Assembly: GCA_003868215.1 (NCBI GenBank)
Contig: QWDQ01000061.1
Location: 62,001 to 126,000 of the forward strand
Direction: 5' to 3'
Origin: Pseudophaeomoniella oleicola
Lineage: Eukaryota; Ascomycota; Eurotiomycetes; Phaeomoniellales; Phaeomoniellaceae
Length of the DNA stretch: 64,000 nt
Part shown: in pieces, positions 34,393 to 45,508 of the stretch
Layout: each line of letters starts with the position of its first letter
Numbering within the stretch: the stretch's first letter is position 1
Notes under the pieces: model-generated
The model's input: the letters and a program-made list of their open reading frames with translations, nothing else
What the model was told of the DNA's origin: nothing
Databases searched by the model: none
Program-made: the position numbers and the translations under genes

Positions 34393-34982
34393 ATTGGTGG
34401 AGGAGGAATTGATTGCAGTGGGGAGAAGGAAATGCAAGGAAAGGTTCTGATGGTAGTGACCGTGCAACCCTATCGGCTGGTCCCAGATATCGAGCCTATT
34501 GGCCATCATCGCCGGCTCAAGAGACGAATATGTTTTATCCACGAGGCCTCATCGACTGCCGGGAAGGAATATGGCAGTATTTCTTAGATTCAAAGCCATC
34601 AAAAATGAAATCAAATAAAATGTGCAACTAGCTACCCAGTCCCTTGGCCACCTGGCTTGGCTCATCCTTTCTAATGTTTCATGCCATCAGTTCCAGATTA
34701 AAAACTATATGATTGGGAACAGCGATCTGTACTCTACACAAGCGATGTTGTTCTTGCCTGTGCCCTTATGGTCATACGCTGTGTCTTACACAGTCAACGA
34801 TGAACTGAAGCAGGAAGAGTTGCTCAGGATTCAACATTGATTCATTCGTCGGTTACAGGATATGAGTGGCAAATATCGGCTTGCCCTTTGCAGACTCAGA
34901 TTGTAGCAGTCCAATGTTGATCATCCTCTTTCAATGTGATGTTGCTTGCGCGTTCACATAAAAATGGCGCCTACCGATATGT

Positions 34983-35003
34983 GGCTCTGTGGCGCAGTGG
35001 CAG
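34983..35003 (+). other. tRNA 5'-half-like fragment (A-box)
   Basis: GGCTCTGTGGCGCAGTGGCAG matches the acceptor-arm start and D-arm A box (TGGCNNAGTGG) of eukaryotic tRNAs, closest from memory to tRNA-Trp. The sequence after it lacks an anticodon arm and a B box (GGTTCGANTCC), so it is not a complete tRNA gene. It may be a truncated tRNA, a tRNA-derived element end, or chance. Confidence 0.3.
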
Positions 35004-35127
35004 AATTATTATTAACAAAAGGTTGTAATATACGGAGCGATACGGCAAAGACGAAGACGTAGCAATTAAGTAAACTGCGATTACAGTAAATTAGTTAACG
35101 CTTGAACGTCCCACCGCACCGCACCGC

Positions 35128-35145
35128 CATCATCATCATCATCAT
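35128..35145 (+). repeat. (CAT)6 microsatellite
   Basis: Six exact CAT units in the region upstream of myosin I. Confidence 0.9.
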
Positions 35146-35360
35146 CCCCGTTCGATTGGGCTGATACTGGTCGCCTGTTTCATAACTTTGTATCAAACTA
35201 CAGCAGACAATCGCCTCTTTTCTTTTGCGCGTTGAACATTCTTTACTGCTTGACTTCTCCTTTATTCACTGTGTCCTCCGATAATCCGTGAACCTGGAAG
35301 CATACGGCGCCTCTTAAGATTGCGCATTGCAACACATGAGTTATTAGGGAGAGGCACAAG

Positions 35361-38300
35361 ATGGTGAGCGCAACCCGTGCAAAAGCACTGCAGCCCCGTC
35401 AGATCCTACGACGGAACCATGTATTGAACAAGGAAAAGTGACTGACCTTTCCTTCCGGCGTTCAGGGTCAAACGAAGCGACGAGAGGACAAAAAGTCGCG
35501 CCCCGGGAAAGCCTCACTGTTTTCCGGGGGCAAAGCTCGAGGCGAAGATGCCGGTCAACCGCAGATCAAGAAGGCAACTTATGAGATTACCAAGAAGAAG
35601 GAAGTTGGCGTATCAGATCTTACCTTGTTGAGCAAAGTGTCCAACGAAGCGATCAACGAGAACCTCAAGAAGAGGTTTGAGGCGGGAGAAATCTACACAT
35701 ACATTGGCCACGTGCTGGTGTCCGTCAACCCTTTCAGAGACTGTGGGTGCTCTACAACGCCGTCAACGGATCCAGGCTGACAGACATAGTGGGAATCTAC
35801 ACCGATGCGGTTCTGGATTCTTACCGCGGACGAAATCGCCTCGAAGTGCCTCCACATGTTTTTGCGGTTGCAGAGTCCTCCTATTACAACATGAAAGCTT
35901 ATAATGACAACCAATGTGTTATTATCTCAGGAGAATCGGGTGCCGGGAAGACGGAAGCTGCAAAGCGCTTGATGCAATACATAGCGAATGTTTCAGGGGG
36001 TACACACTCGCGCATTCAGAGGACAAAAGACATGGTCCTGGCAACCAATCCGCTATTGGAATCATTTGGGAATGCCAAAACCCTAAGGAACAATAACTCA
36101 TCAAGATTTGGAAAGTATTTGGAGCTGGAATTTAACGACTCCGGTGAGCCGATCGGGGCGAAAATCACGAACTACCTCCTTGAGAAGTCAAGAGTGGTGG
36201 GCCAAATCACCAATGAGAGGAACTTCCATATCTTCTACCAGTTTACAAAGGCAGCATCCCAGAAACACCGGGAGCTCTTCGGGATCCAAGAGCCACAGAG
36301 TTATGTCTATACCAGCAGGTCAAAATGTTTCGATGTTCCCAACATTAACGACGCTTCTGATTTTAAGGATACTTTGAATGCCATGAATGTCATTGGCTTG
36401 ACAGAGGATGAACAAGACAACATCTTCAGGATGCTTGCTGCCGTGCTGTGGATTGGTAATGTTACATTCATAGAGAACGACCAGGGCGGCGTGGACATCA
36501 TGGACCAATCTATTGTCGACTTCGTTGCGTATTTGCTCCAGGTCGAATCAGCTCATGTGAACAAGGCCCTCACTATTCGGATCGTGGAGACAGCGCGAGG
36601 AGGTGGAAGAAGGGGCTCGGTGTATGAGTCACCGCTCAACCCAGTCCAAGCCGCAGCAGTGAAGGATGCTCTTGCAAAGGCGATCTATTACAATCTGTTT
36701 GATTGGATCGTTGAACGCACCAATGTTTCTTTGAGGTCTCAAGACCGAATAAAGAATACCATAGGCATTCTCGATATTTACGGGTTCGAAATTTTCGAAA
36801 AGAACTCGTTCGAACAGCTTTGTATCAACTATGTCAACGAAAAGTTACAGCAGATCTTCATTCAGCTGACGTTGAAGACGGAGCAAGAAGAGTATGAACG
36901 GGAACAAATAAAATGGACCCCTATCAAGTACTTTGACAACAAAGTCGTGTGTTCTCTGATTGAGGACAAGAGACCTCCCGGTGTCTTTGCAGCCCTTAAT
37001 GATGCTTGTGCAACTGCTCATGCTGATTCCGGGGCTGCAGACCAGACTTTCGTCGGCCGGTTGAACTTCCTCTCCAATAACAATCATTTCGAAGCGCGGC
37101 AAGGGCAATTTATCATCAAACATTATGCTGGCGATGTTAGCTACGCTGTCCAAGGGATGACCGACAAGAACAAAGATCAGCTGCTCAAGGATCTGTTGAA
37201 TCTGGTCGGTTCTAGCTCGAATCAATTTCTCCATACCCTTTTCCCTCATCAAGTCAATCAAGACGATAAGCGCCGCCCACCGACCGCAGGTGATAAGATC
37301 AAGCAGTCGGCGAATGAACTGGTCGCCACTCTTATGCAAGCACAACCATCTTACATCCGTACGATAAAACCCAACGAAAACAAATCACCAAAAGAGTACA
37401 ACTCCGCCAATGTCTTGCATCAGATCAAGTATCTCGGTCTTCAAGAGAACGTTAGGATTAGAAGAGCGGGTTTCGCCTATCGACAAACGTTTGACAAATT
37501 TGTTGAACGGTTTGCCCTCTTATCGCCGCATCTCTCATACGCTGGAGAGTATACTTACACAGGAGATGTGGAAACAGCCTCAAGGATAATTTTCAAAGAC
37601 ACCAGCATACCGGAAGAAGAGTTCCAAATGGGTGTGACGAAGGTCTTTATCAAAACACCAGAGACGTTGTTCGGGCTTGAACATATGCGTGATCGTTACT
37701 GGCATAACATGGCAGTCAGAATCCAGAGAGCATGGAGGAATTATCTTCGCTACCGCATCGAGTGCGCTACAAGGATACAACGATTTTGGCGTCGAGTGAA
37801 AGGTGGGATCAAGGAGATACAATTCCGTGACGAGGGCCATAAGATCCTCCAGGGTCGTAAGGAGCGCCGCAGATTCAGTTTGATTGGATCGAGACGTTTC
37901 TTGGGAGACTATCTTGGTATTAACAACAAGGGCGGTCCTGGTGATGTAATCCGCGACTCTATTCACCTTAATCCTCAAGAGAAATGTGTTTTCTCATGCC
38001 GCTGTGATCTCCTTGTGGCCAAGTTCGGCCGTTCCTCGAAACCGGTGCCGCGTGTCCTAATTCTGACTAATAAAGCCATCTACATCGTTGTTCAGAATGT
38101 CGTCAATAACGCTCTTTCCATCTCGGCCGAGCGTACTATACCCATTGGTGCGGTCAGATTCATCAGCTGCTCTACCTTGAAGGATGATTGGTTTGCCCTT
38201 GGCGTGGGTTCGCCGCAGGAGCCGGATCCCCTCATCAACTGCGTCTTCAAAACAGAGTTCTTCTTGCAGTTCAAGTGTGTCAGCCCAGGTGGATTTAACC

Positions 38301-39292
38301 TCAAGATCGCTGATACCGTCGAATACAACAAGAAGCCAGGAAAGCTAGTGCTTGTTAAGGCGGTGAAGGATCCAGCTGTGCCGAGAGATGATATCTACAA
38401 ATCTGGGCAGATCCATACAAATCAAGGAGAGCCACCGTCGTCGGTGTCGAAGCCGACGCCGAAGGGCAAGACGATAGCTCGACCGATCAAGTCAGGCAAA
38501 CTCCTCCGTCCAGGTGGACCAGGCGGGTCTTCAACTGTTACATCAAGACCAAAGCCTCGAGCAGCACCAGCAGCTGCTGCAGCAACACCACGTGCGATCC
38601 CAGCAGCAGCGATACCTCCGGCGACAAATGGCGTGAATGGAACAGCCCATTCAAGAACATCCAGCAGAGTCGCGCCACCTCCACCGCCCCCTCCGCCTGC
38701 TGCCAAGCCACCTCCGCCTGCTGCTCCAAGCAAGCCCATGGCTAAGGTACTTTATGATTTCTCTTCGCCTAACACCAACGAGCTGTCCATCACTGCCGGT
38801 CAGACCATTGAGATCGTACAGAAAGAGACCAACGGTATGTTTCCCTCCGGATATCATTGAAGCTGAACCTAGACTGACAGAATTCCAGGATGGTGGCTTT
38901 GTAAGAACACCCAAACTGAAGCCCAAGGATGGACTCCTTCAGCCTACGTTGAAGAAATCAAGATTGAACAAGCACGGGCACCACCGCCTCCTCCGCCACC
39001 ACCCCCCGCTGCCGCTACCCGCCCCACTCCTGCCGCTATGAATGGTGTTGCGAAGGCAAAACCGACGGCACCAACACCCCCTGCCAAGCGACCCACTCCG
39101 GGAGGCAGGAAACCGATTGCACCACCTACACAACCTCGTGATAGTGCAATGAGTTTAGGCAGCGGTACAGGAAGTGGTACAGACAGCGGTCGAGCGACAC
39201 CGAATAGTCTAGCAGGAGGGTTGGCGGAAGCGCTGAGAGCTCGGCAGAGTGCGATGCAAGGTGCCCAAAAAGACGAAGACGATGACTGGTGA
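35361..39292 (+). CDS. MYO1: Class I myosin (fungal MyoA/Myo5-type, actin motor with SH3 and acidic tail)
   Basis: Four exons: 35361-35363 (only the ATG), 35466-35742, 35790-38834 and 38889-39292, giving 1242 aa. The motor head has the P-loop GESGAGKT (residues 141-148), [20 protein letters not shown] (switch I) and [16 protein letters not shown] (switch II). Ser370 in [11 protein letters not shown] sits at the TEDS site that PAK kinases phosphorylate in fungal myosins I. IQ motifs follow ([27 protein letters not shown]), then the TH1 membrane-binding domain, a Pro-rich TH2 region, an SH3 domain split by the last intron ([20 protein letters not shown], then [20 protein letters not shown]), and a C-terminal acidic Arp2/3-activating tip DEDDDW. 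It drives endocytosis and polarised growth at cortical actin patches. The 47-bp intron at 35743 restores VNPFRDLGIYTD. Confidence 0.96.
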
Positions 39293-39959
39293 GAATAATG
39301 ACGCTTAAGAAAGCGTACGTGCCCATAGTCGGCTTTGTCTTCCTGTTCTTCTTGCTGCAAATGCGGGTTATCTCTAGCGATAAGGTGCACGGGGCTTCGA
39401 CCATCATTGGGGCAAAGCATTTGGTAGAGAGTTCCGGACATGCACCAGGCGGCTTTCTGTCTCGTATCTGAACTGTGACATAGAGTCTCGCTAAGCGATG
39501 GTTTCTCGCGTTTCTCCCTTTCAATAGCGATAGATGAATATTGCGAAGAAGTAGTAGCAAAGTTATGAGAGCTATCTATCCAACATGTAGCAAAAACGAA
39601 TAACCTCGCGGTTGTGATACTGTCCAGCGATCCACTACTTTCCGAGGCTCACTTAGATATCCTAGCAATGTGTCCTACAGCGAATGCGAGATTCCTATTC
39701 CAACTTAGTGTGAATGGATCACACGAACGCGTTAAACAAGCAACCATCACTTTGAAACATGCTAGGGAGATAATAATGATAACGCCAGAGTATTAGACCC
39801 GGACCTGATCAACAGAGTAACAATGTATACTGTCTGTCATGTGTCTCTTTCAACGTCTGTCATATCTATCCCTAAGTTAATTCATAGCCTAGGGGCTCTC
39901 AGGGTAGACAAGTATTCGGCCGAGCGTTATAGCAAATTCACAAGACCCGCAGCAATAAT
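39293..39959. other. Intergenic, myosin 3' flank and AAA gene promoter
   Basis: 667 bp, AT-rich in its second half. No coding or clear regulatory element recognised. Confidence 0.5.
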
Positions 39960-42613
39960 ATGAATGACTCGGAAGAGATAGGATTTCCATCCCAGACTAT
40001 TGGAAAGGAGCAACTTGCTTCTTTGTCATATGCCTTATCCCAGTTAAAAGATGGCACAATTGATACCGGGACGTATGAGGGAGGAGAATCGCCCGCTTTA
40101 GCAACGGATGTTCCTGAGCCAGGGCCCGGTATCAAAGCAGGAATCAAGCACCTCTACAAGGCAGAATGGTACGACATCTGGAAAGACACGACCTCGGATC
40201 TGGGGTCAGAGACCGGTGCGGATGGCTTCGAGGAATGGCCGTTGGTCGCACGTCATGTGAAGACCGAGTCGGGGCTGAAGGTGCACTCGATCGTCGTTCA
40301 TAGCCGTCACCTGCGGACTTTCCTGGACGAGGTGTTCGAAGGGTATGAGGGCATGTCTACCAAGCTTAAGGCTTTGACCTTTGAGGCTCCGTTCCGCGAG
40401 TTCTTCCGCAGGTGGGTTGCGTATCGCCGTTGCATGGACGACTGTCAGGATCCGGTCGCCCTGGAGCACATTCGGTTGCTGGACGCGATCATAAACCCGG
40501 AGATCAGACCGGTAATCGAGAAGGCAGCCGATCTTCTGAAAAATGGACTCATCACCTACGAACATATCTGGGTGTTGTTCGAGGGAGGTTCCGAGGTCTA
40601 CAGTTTGTTCGAAGGCCAGGACCGATATTTCCGCGTCGCCAGCGCGGACTACCGAAGAGCAAGTTTCGAAGTCAAGTGCAAATATATCGATTGCGATGGG
40701 AAATCGCTCGGGTATGCTACATGTTCGATCCTGATATACCACTTTGAAGGGGTGAAGAAGATTAGTGATCTAAAAGCCGTTCCGACTCATCTTTTGCCAG
40801 GAGAAGGAGTGATACGGCAGAGACTAGTAAAAACAGGGACTATGTTTGAAAGTCTTAATGGCACCCACTATAGATCCTACACAGGGCCTTGTATCAGGAA
40901 GCCAGCGGGGATTTTTCTTGAGCAAAATCGGACAAGACACGTGAGGATATTTCATTCTGCGTTGCTATTCGGAAATCGTTCCCCCGCTCATCAAGAGAGT
41001 TACTGACGGGTTTTCAGATCGAGCAAGGTCGGATCATGGTAGACCCAAACCTCTATGATACCAAGAACGATGATGAGGCCCCATCACTTCAACCCATTGA
41101 CGACTTGTTGAAAAGATCCAGTGACCTCTCAAAATCTGCCTTTGATGATGACTCTGAATCATCAGATGATGAGGATGATGACGGTATGATCCTGAGAAAA
41201 CTCTTCTATGAGCAGTTGCAGAACAGCAAAAGACGTCGTCCACACGATTCCGAAACAGTTCCAGCTGGAGATGCTGGTGACCAGCGCAGACTGTCCCCGA
41301 GCCTACTCGCCCTCTGCACTCCGATAGTTCGTGGCTATTGTCTGACTTTGAAGGAATGGGGTCAGTCGCCTTTTGACATATAGCCGGCGGAAATTCAACG
41401 ATATGCTGAAACGTTTTCATATAGTTCACTTTTACGTTGACAATATCAGCGAAATCAGATGGAGCGAAGCAGCCTTCCGCCGACTCGTGCTCCCTCAGGA
41501 TTATAAAGAGCTTATTCTTGCATTCGTCAAGAGTCAGATGTCCCAGAAGGATCATTTCGACGATGTTGTACAGGGCAAAGGCAAGTTTCCTTATGCAGTC
41601 TGACTTTCGCAGGTGGGCGCTAACAACGCCGAGATGTACAGGCAAAGGTATGATCATACTCCTGAGTGGGGAGCCTGGTGTAGGAAAGACATTGACCGCT
41701 GAGTCTGGTGAGCTCTCGACGATCATCATTCACCTTCGTTACCGGTTATCGGTCATCTGATATCTCTTTAGTCGCGGAAGAAATGAGACGGCCGCTGTAC
41801 TTCCTCAGTGCCGGTGAGCTCGGCGATACTGTTCAAGCAGTCGAAGAGAACTTGCAGGAAGTGCTGGAAATATCGACGAAGTGGAACGCCGTCTTGCTTT
41901 TAGACGAATGCGATGTCTTCCTTGAAGCGCGCACGACGGCTGACATCCAACGCAACAAACTTGTCACAGGTGAGCGGCCATATAACAAACCAACCCCACG
42001 TCCTGCCCGTACATACCTCGGAGGTAGCTCATGAACTTGTCAAACAGTGTTCCTTCGCCTGCTCGAATATTACAAGGGCGCCATGTTCCTGACCACGAAC
42101 CGCATGTCTACGTTCGACACCGCTTTCCAATCCCGAATACATCTGTCCATCACATATCACGCTCTTGACTTACAATCAAAACGACACATATGGCGAACAT
42201 TCTTGCGCCCTAGCACGGCCAACGAGCCAAATATTACCGAGGATACGACGCGTCCACCGCACTACTCTAACAACCTGACAGACCAAGACATCGAATATTT
42301 GTCTGGCCTCGACCTGAATGGCAGAGAAATCAAGAACATCATCAAGACCGCAACGCTTCTTGCCAGTAGTAAAGATCTGCCACTAAGCATCGACCACGTC
42401 AAGACCGTCTTACGGGTCCGGAACAACTCGAACGAGACCACCGGCAAAGGTCGCGTCCCATCCGTACAATCTGTGGAACAAGGACCCCAGGTAGTGCAGG
42501 ATTTCCGAGCATCAGAGCTTTGGAAATCGATACAGGCCAGGCGAATAGAACATATTTGGTTTATGCTACTTGCACCACTATTCTTGTGGAAGATTTTGTT
42601 CGCATACCGGTAA
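39960..42613 (+). CDS. AAA+ ATPase with N-terminal DUF7025-like region
   Basis: Six exons: 39960-40940, 41018-41360, 41425-41580, 41642-41707, 41772-41969 and 42048-42613. All phases close at 769 aa. The N-terminal half (LRTFLDEVFEGYEGMSTKLK, FEAPFREFFRRW, ITYEHIWVLFEGGSEVYSL, CKYIDCDGKSLGYAT) matches the pattern of the fungal DUF7025 domain. A disordered acidic linker follows, then the docking segment PIVRGYCLTLKEW and the AAA module: Walker A GEPGVGKT (503-510), Walker B AVLLLDECDVFLE (Asp560, Glu561; Cys replaces the usual Ala), sensor-1 region FLTTNRMSTFDTAFQSRIHL, and a lid helix (LDLNGREIKNIIKTA). A C-terminal hydrophobic stretch (IWFMLLAPLFLWKILF) may anchor it in a membrane. Such AAA proteins remodel protein complexes; the substrate is unknown. 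The third intron (41581-41641) is of the GC-AG type (GCAAGT ... GCTAAC ... ACAG). Confidence 0.88.
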
Positions 42614-43120
42614 TGGCCGACGTCGTATTTCGTGGTGCTTCTTAACCCGTGGTCTGTTGGATGGAGATGCCGATATCGTGTATTCCAAAAAGTGGCACGG
42701 ACGGGTGGACATGAAGTCTCTGCTTAGGCTGTGTCCGCGGGCTGTCGAGCTCAGCCATTGGAGTGTATAACCAATAGAACGGCATGCCTCACGGTATCAC
42801 GACATAGACTAGTTCATAACAATGTATGTCTATAGAGTCCTCGCGGTCTATGTTGATATTTCGATACTCGGTAGTCGTGGCGTGCTGCTGAGGTCAAAGT
42901 TTGCTGTAAGGTTATCGCCATTGCCAAGCCTTCAAGTGATCCATCGGTCGATTGAAAGCAGAGCGAACATCGGATTCATGATGCAGTAACTAGCAATATA
43001 ACACTGATAGTACAAATAACTAAACAACTGTGCTTCTTATACGTCTACTCTCCCGCTCATTTGTGCAAGTTGCCAGGTTCGGTCTCAGTCTGCATAGAAA
43101 CGAGAAAAATCAAATTCCCT
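42614..43120. other. Intergenic, HAD phosphatase promoter
   Basis: 507 bp between two plus-strand genes. Nothing coding is supported. No CACGTG or CACGTT-type phosphate-response core noticed. Confidence 0.5.
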
Positions 43121-44310
43121 ATGTCTACCCCTCAGTACTTGACTGGCGATAAGGAAGCCATTAAAAGCTTCATCGACCAATTTGATGTAAGTATTCCATG
43201 TCAGCGGCGTAGTAGTTCTACACAAGCCCCTGCTCTTACCAGTGCACGGGTTCTCCCAAACATAGAACCATTGCTTATTTCTTACAGGTATACTTGTTCG
43301 ATTGCGACGGTCCGTCTACGTCCGAATTGAGCACCCTGCGGCCACCGAAAGGGTTCTGAGAAAGATGAATGCTGATATCATATGGTAGGAGTTTTATGGT
43401 CGGGCGACCACCTCTTTGCTGGAGTCGTTGACACCCTCGAGCTTCTTCGCAGCAAAGGTAGTCCAACACCCTGCCTGCCTTGCTTCCCCTAATGAGCCTT
43501 AAATCTATGGACACTGTCTGATTACCCCTCTTTGGATCTTCAGGCAAACAGACTATATTTGTGACCAACAATTCCACGAAATCACGCGCCGAGTACAGAA
43601 AGAAGCTTACAGGCTTCGGAATCCCATGTACCGTCGAAGAGATCTTCGGATCCTCCTACTCCTCCGCCATTTACATCTCCCGAATCCTCAACCTCCCACC
43701 AAACAAGAAGAAGGTATTCATTCTTGGCGAAGCAGGTATCGAAGCAGAACTGGACTCGGAAAATGTTCCTCACATTGGCGGGAGCGATCCCAAATACCGT
43801 CGAGACATAACTCCCGAAGATTACAAATTGATAGCATCTGCAGATCCGTCCTTAATCGACCCCGAGGTCGGCGTGGTATTGTGCGGGTTGGACTTCCATA
43901 TTAACTACCTCAAACTCGCCCTCGCCTTCCACTACATCCGGTTTCATGGGGCGACGTTCCTCGCCACAAACGTGGATTCTACTCTGCCGACCGCGGGTAC
44001 CTTCTTCCCAGGCGCCGGCTCTTCGACCACAGCATCGCTGGTCAAAGCGCTGGGCAAGGAGCCGGTCGCACTAGGTAAACCGAGCCAGGCCATGATGGAC
44101 GCCGTGGAAGGCAAATTCCATTTCGACAGGGCGCGCACATGCATGGTCGGTGATCGAATGAACACGGACATCCAATTCGGTATCGAAGGGAAGCTCGGTG
44201 GGACTTTGGGAGTCTTGACCGGCGTCAGCACGAAAGAGGAATTCACGACGGGGGATATGACACCAAAGGCTTATGTCGACAAATTGAGTGATCTGTTAGA
44301 GGCTGCTTGA
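43121..44310 (+). CDS. PHO13: HAD-family phosphatase, PHO13 / phosphoglycolate phosphatase type
   Basis: Four exons: 43121-43186, 43288-43309, 43389-43457 and 43544-44310, giving 307 aa, the family's normal length. The second exon is only 22 nt. It completes the catalytic motif I VYLFDCDGVLW, whose Asp27 is the nucleophile and Asp29 the acid/base. Motif II is FVTNNSTKSR, and motifs III/IV appear as LGKPSQAMMDAV and CMVGDRMNTDIQFG. This cap class (C2) includes yeast Pho13 and mammalian PGP, which remove phosphate from small molecules such as 2-phosphoglycolate and side products of glycolysis; many are annotated as 4-nitrophenylphosphatase. Cytosolic. The donor of intron 2 is GTCCGT, a weak site, but the spliced motif is exact. 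The next gene downstream encodes a NUC-1/PHO4-like regulator. Confidence 0.93.
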
Positions 44311-45013
44311 AGGGGGGTGGGCATTGGGGTCTCATAGTAATGTGGTCTTGGTGGCATATTAGACATATACACAGATAGAAGGCATAGAATACCCTTAACT
44401 TATCGAAGACGGAAGCGACATTCGCGGTGGTGGTAGTTGACACTTACCTCTCTCTACTCCTGTACATAGTCTGGAACACAATCCTGGGTTAGGACACACA
44501 ATCAAACATATCTCATTGCTCAGCACAGCATCCACTCTCTCGAACAATGTATATCGCTGAGCAAGTCATACCTAATATGTCTCCAAGGGACTAGAATCCC
44601 TATTGCAAACCGACAACACATATCGGGGGTTTTCGATCTTACATAGCAACCAGAAGCAATGGAGCCATCATCTACCAGAACTAAGCCATGAGAGCTGGGG
44701 AAAACGAACTTCTGTACAGAGTAAAAGCCTCAGGGACCACTCTTCAAACTGGTAACAACCAATTAATTAGACCCTCGAGTTCTGACAGCTGTGCACAATG
44801 AATTTCGATTTTGAATTCGGCAGAGAGGGCCACAGCAAACCTAAGGACCTTAGACGTCGGACAGTGGCTTAGGAGTCCACCACTGGTGTAGGAGTCAGTC
44901 ACCCAGGGCTCGGCAGGGCATTATTTAGGTTCTGATTGTTGGCGGCGTGCAATCGGTAGGCTTCCGGCGACAAAGAACCTTGACTTGAAGGGGAAGAATT
45001 GAATATTTAATAT

Positions 45014-45027
45014 TTACTACGTAGTAA
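45014..45027. repeat. Palindrome TTACTACGTAGTAA
   Basis: Perfect 14-bp palindrome containing the 12-bp word TACTACGTAGTA that recurs in this window. A half-similar copy lies 11 bp downstream. Confidence 0.7.
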
Positions 45028-45105
45028 TTACTACCGAACTACGTAGTATGTAGAATGGCGCTTGCCCCCGGTTCCACTCCCCCATGACCAACTTGCGATA
45101 ACTTA

Positions 45106-45117
45106 TACTACGTAGTA
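45106..45117. repeat. Palindrome TACTACGTAGTA
   Basis: Exact second copy of the 12-bp word, 80 bp after the first, upstream of the bHLH gene. Confidence 0.7.
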
Positions 45118-45508
45118 ATTCTAGTCGATAACTTAGTCCGAGGACCGGCCATCACTTCTCGGCGCCGTCCCGACTCCAATTCGACTGCAACCCCAGGCAC
45201 TTTTTCAATTTCATCTTCCCCTCCCTACCTCCCTATTGAGGTCATTGAAGCAGGGGCGACTTCTATCATCGCAAATTGATCTCGAGGCGAATCCGACTAC
45301 TCGCGATAAGCGACACGCTCGTTACGCCACCACACATCGCAGCATGGACATTGCGCCGTCGTGTTAACTCTAGAGAGACCCCGCAAGGCCACTTGCGGCC
45401 CTTCCAAATCGACACTTTGGATCGCTCGCTCGTTGAGAAGGGTGAAAAAAACAGTGAAAGAAGGCGACACGGATATCTTGACACATATTATTTCCAGAAG
45501 TGTTGGAA

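Larger units (their letters stand above)
34393..35360. other. Intergenic, 1 kb, upstream of myosin I
   Basis: 3' flank of the unrecognised gene and myosin promoter. It holds a tRNA-like fragment and a (CAT)6 microsatellite (separate entries). No coding sequence is supported. Confidence 0.5.
44311..45508. other. Intergenic, 1.2 kb, bHLH-gene promoter with palindromes
   Basis: No coding sequence supported. It holds two exact TACTACGTAGTA palindromes (separate entries) and a shorter ACTACGTAGT copy at 45038-45047. The 3' part before the bHLH start is pyrimidine-rich. Confidence 0.55.

Noticed and set aside
34003-34542. 179-codon antisense ORF at the end of the large FDSDATID gene
   Set aside because: Overlaps the well-formed sense C-terminus; GC-rich codons there open the reverse frame.
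36845-37345. 166-codon antisense ORF inside myosin I
   Set aside because: Lies wholly within the conserved motor domain on the other strand; no independent evidence.
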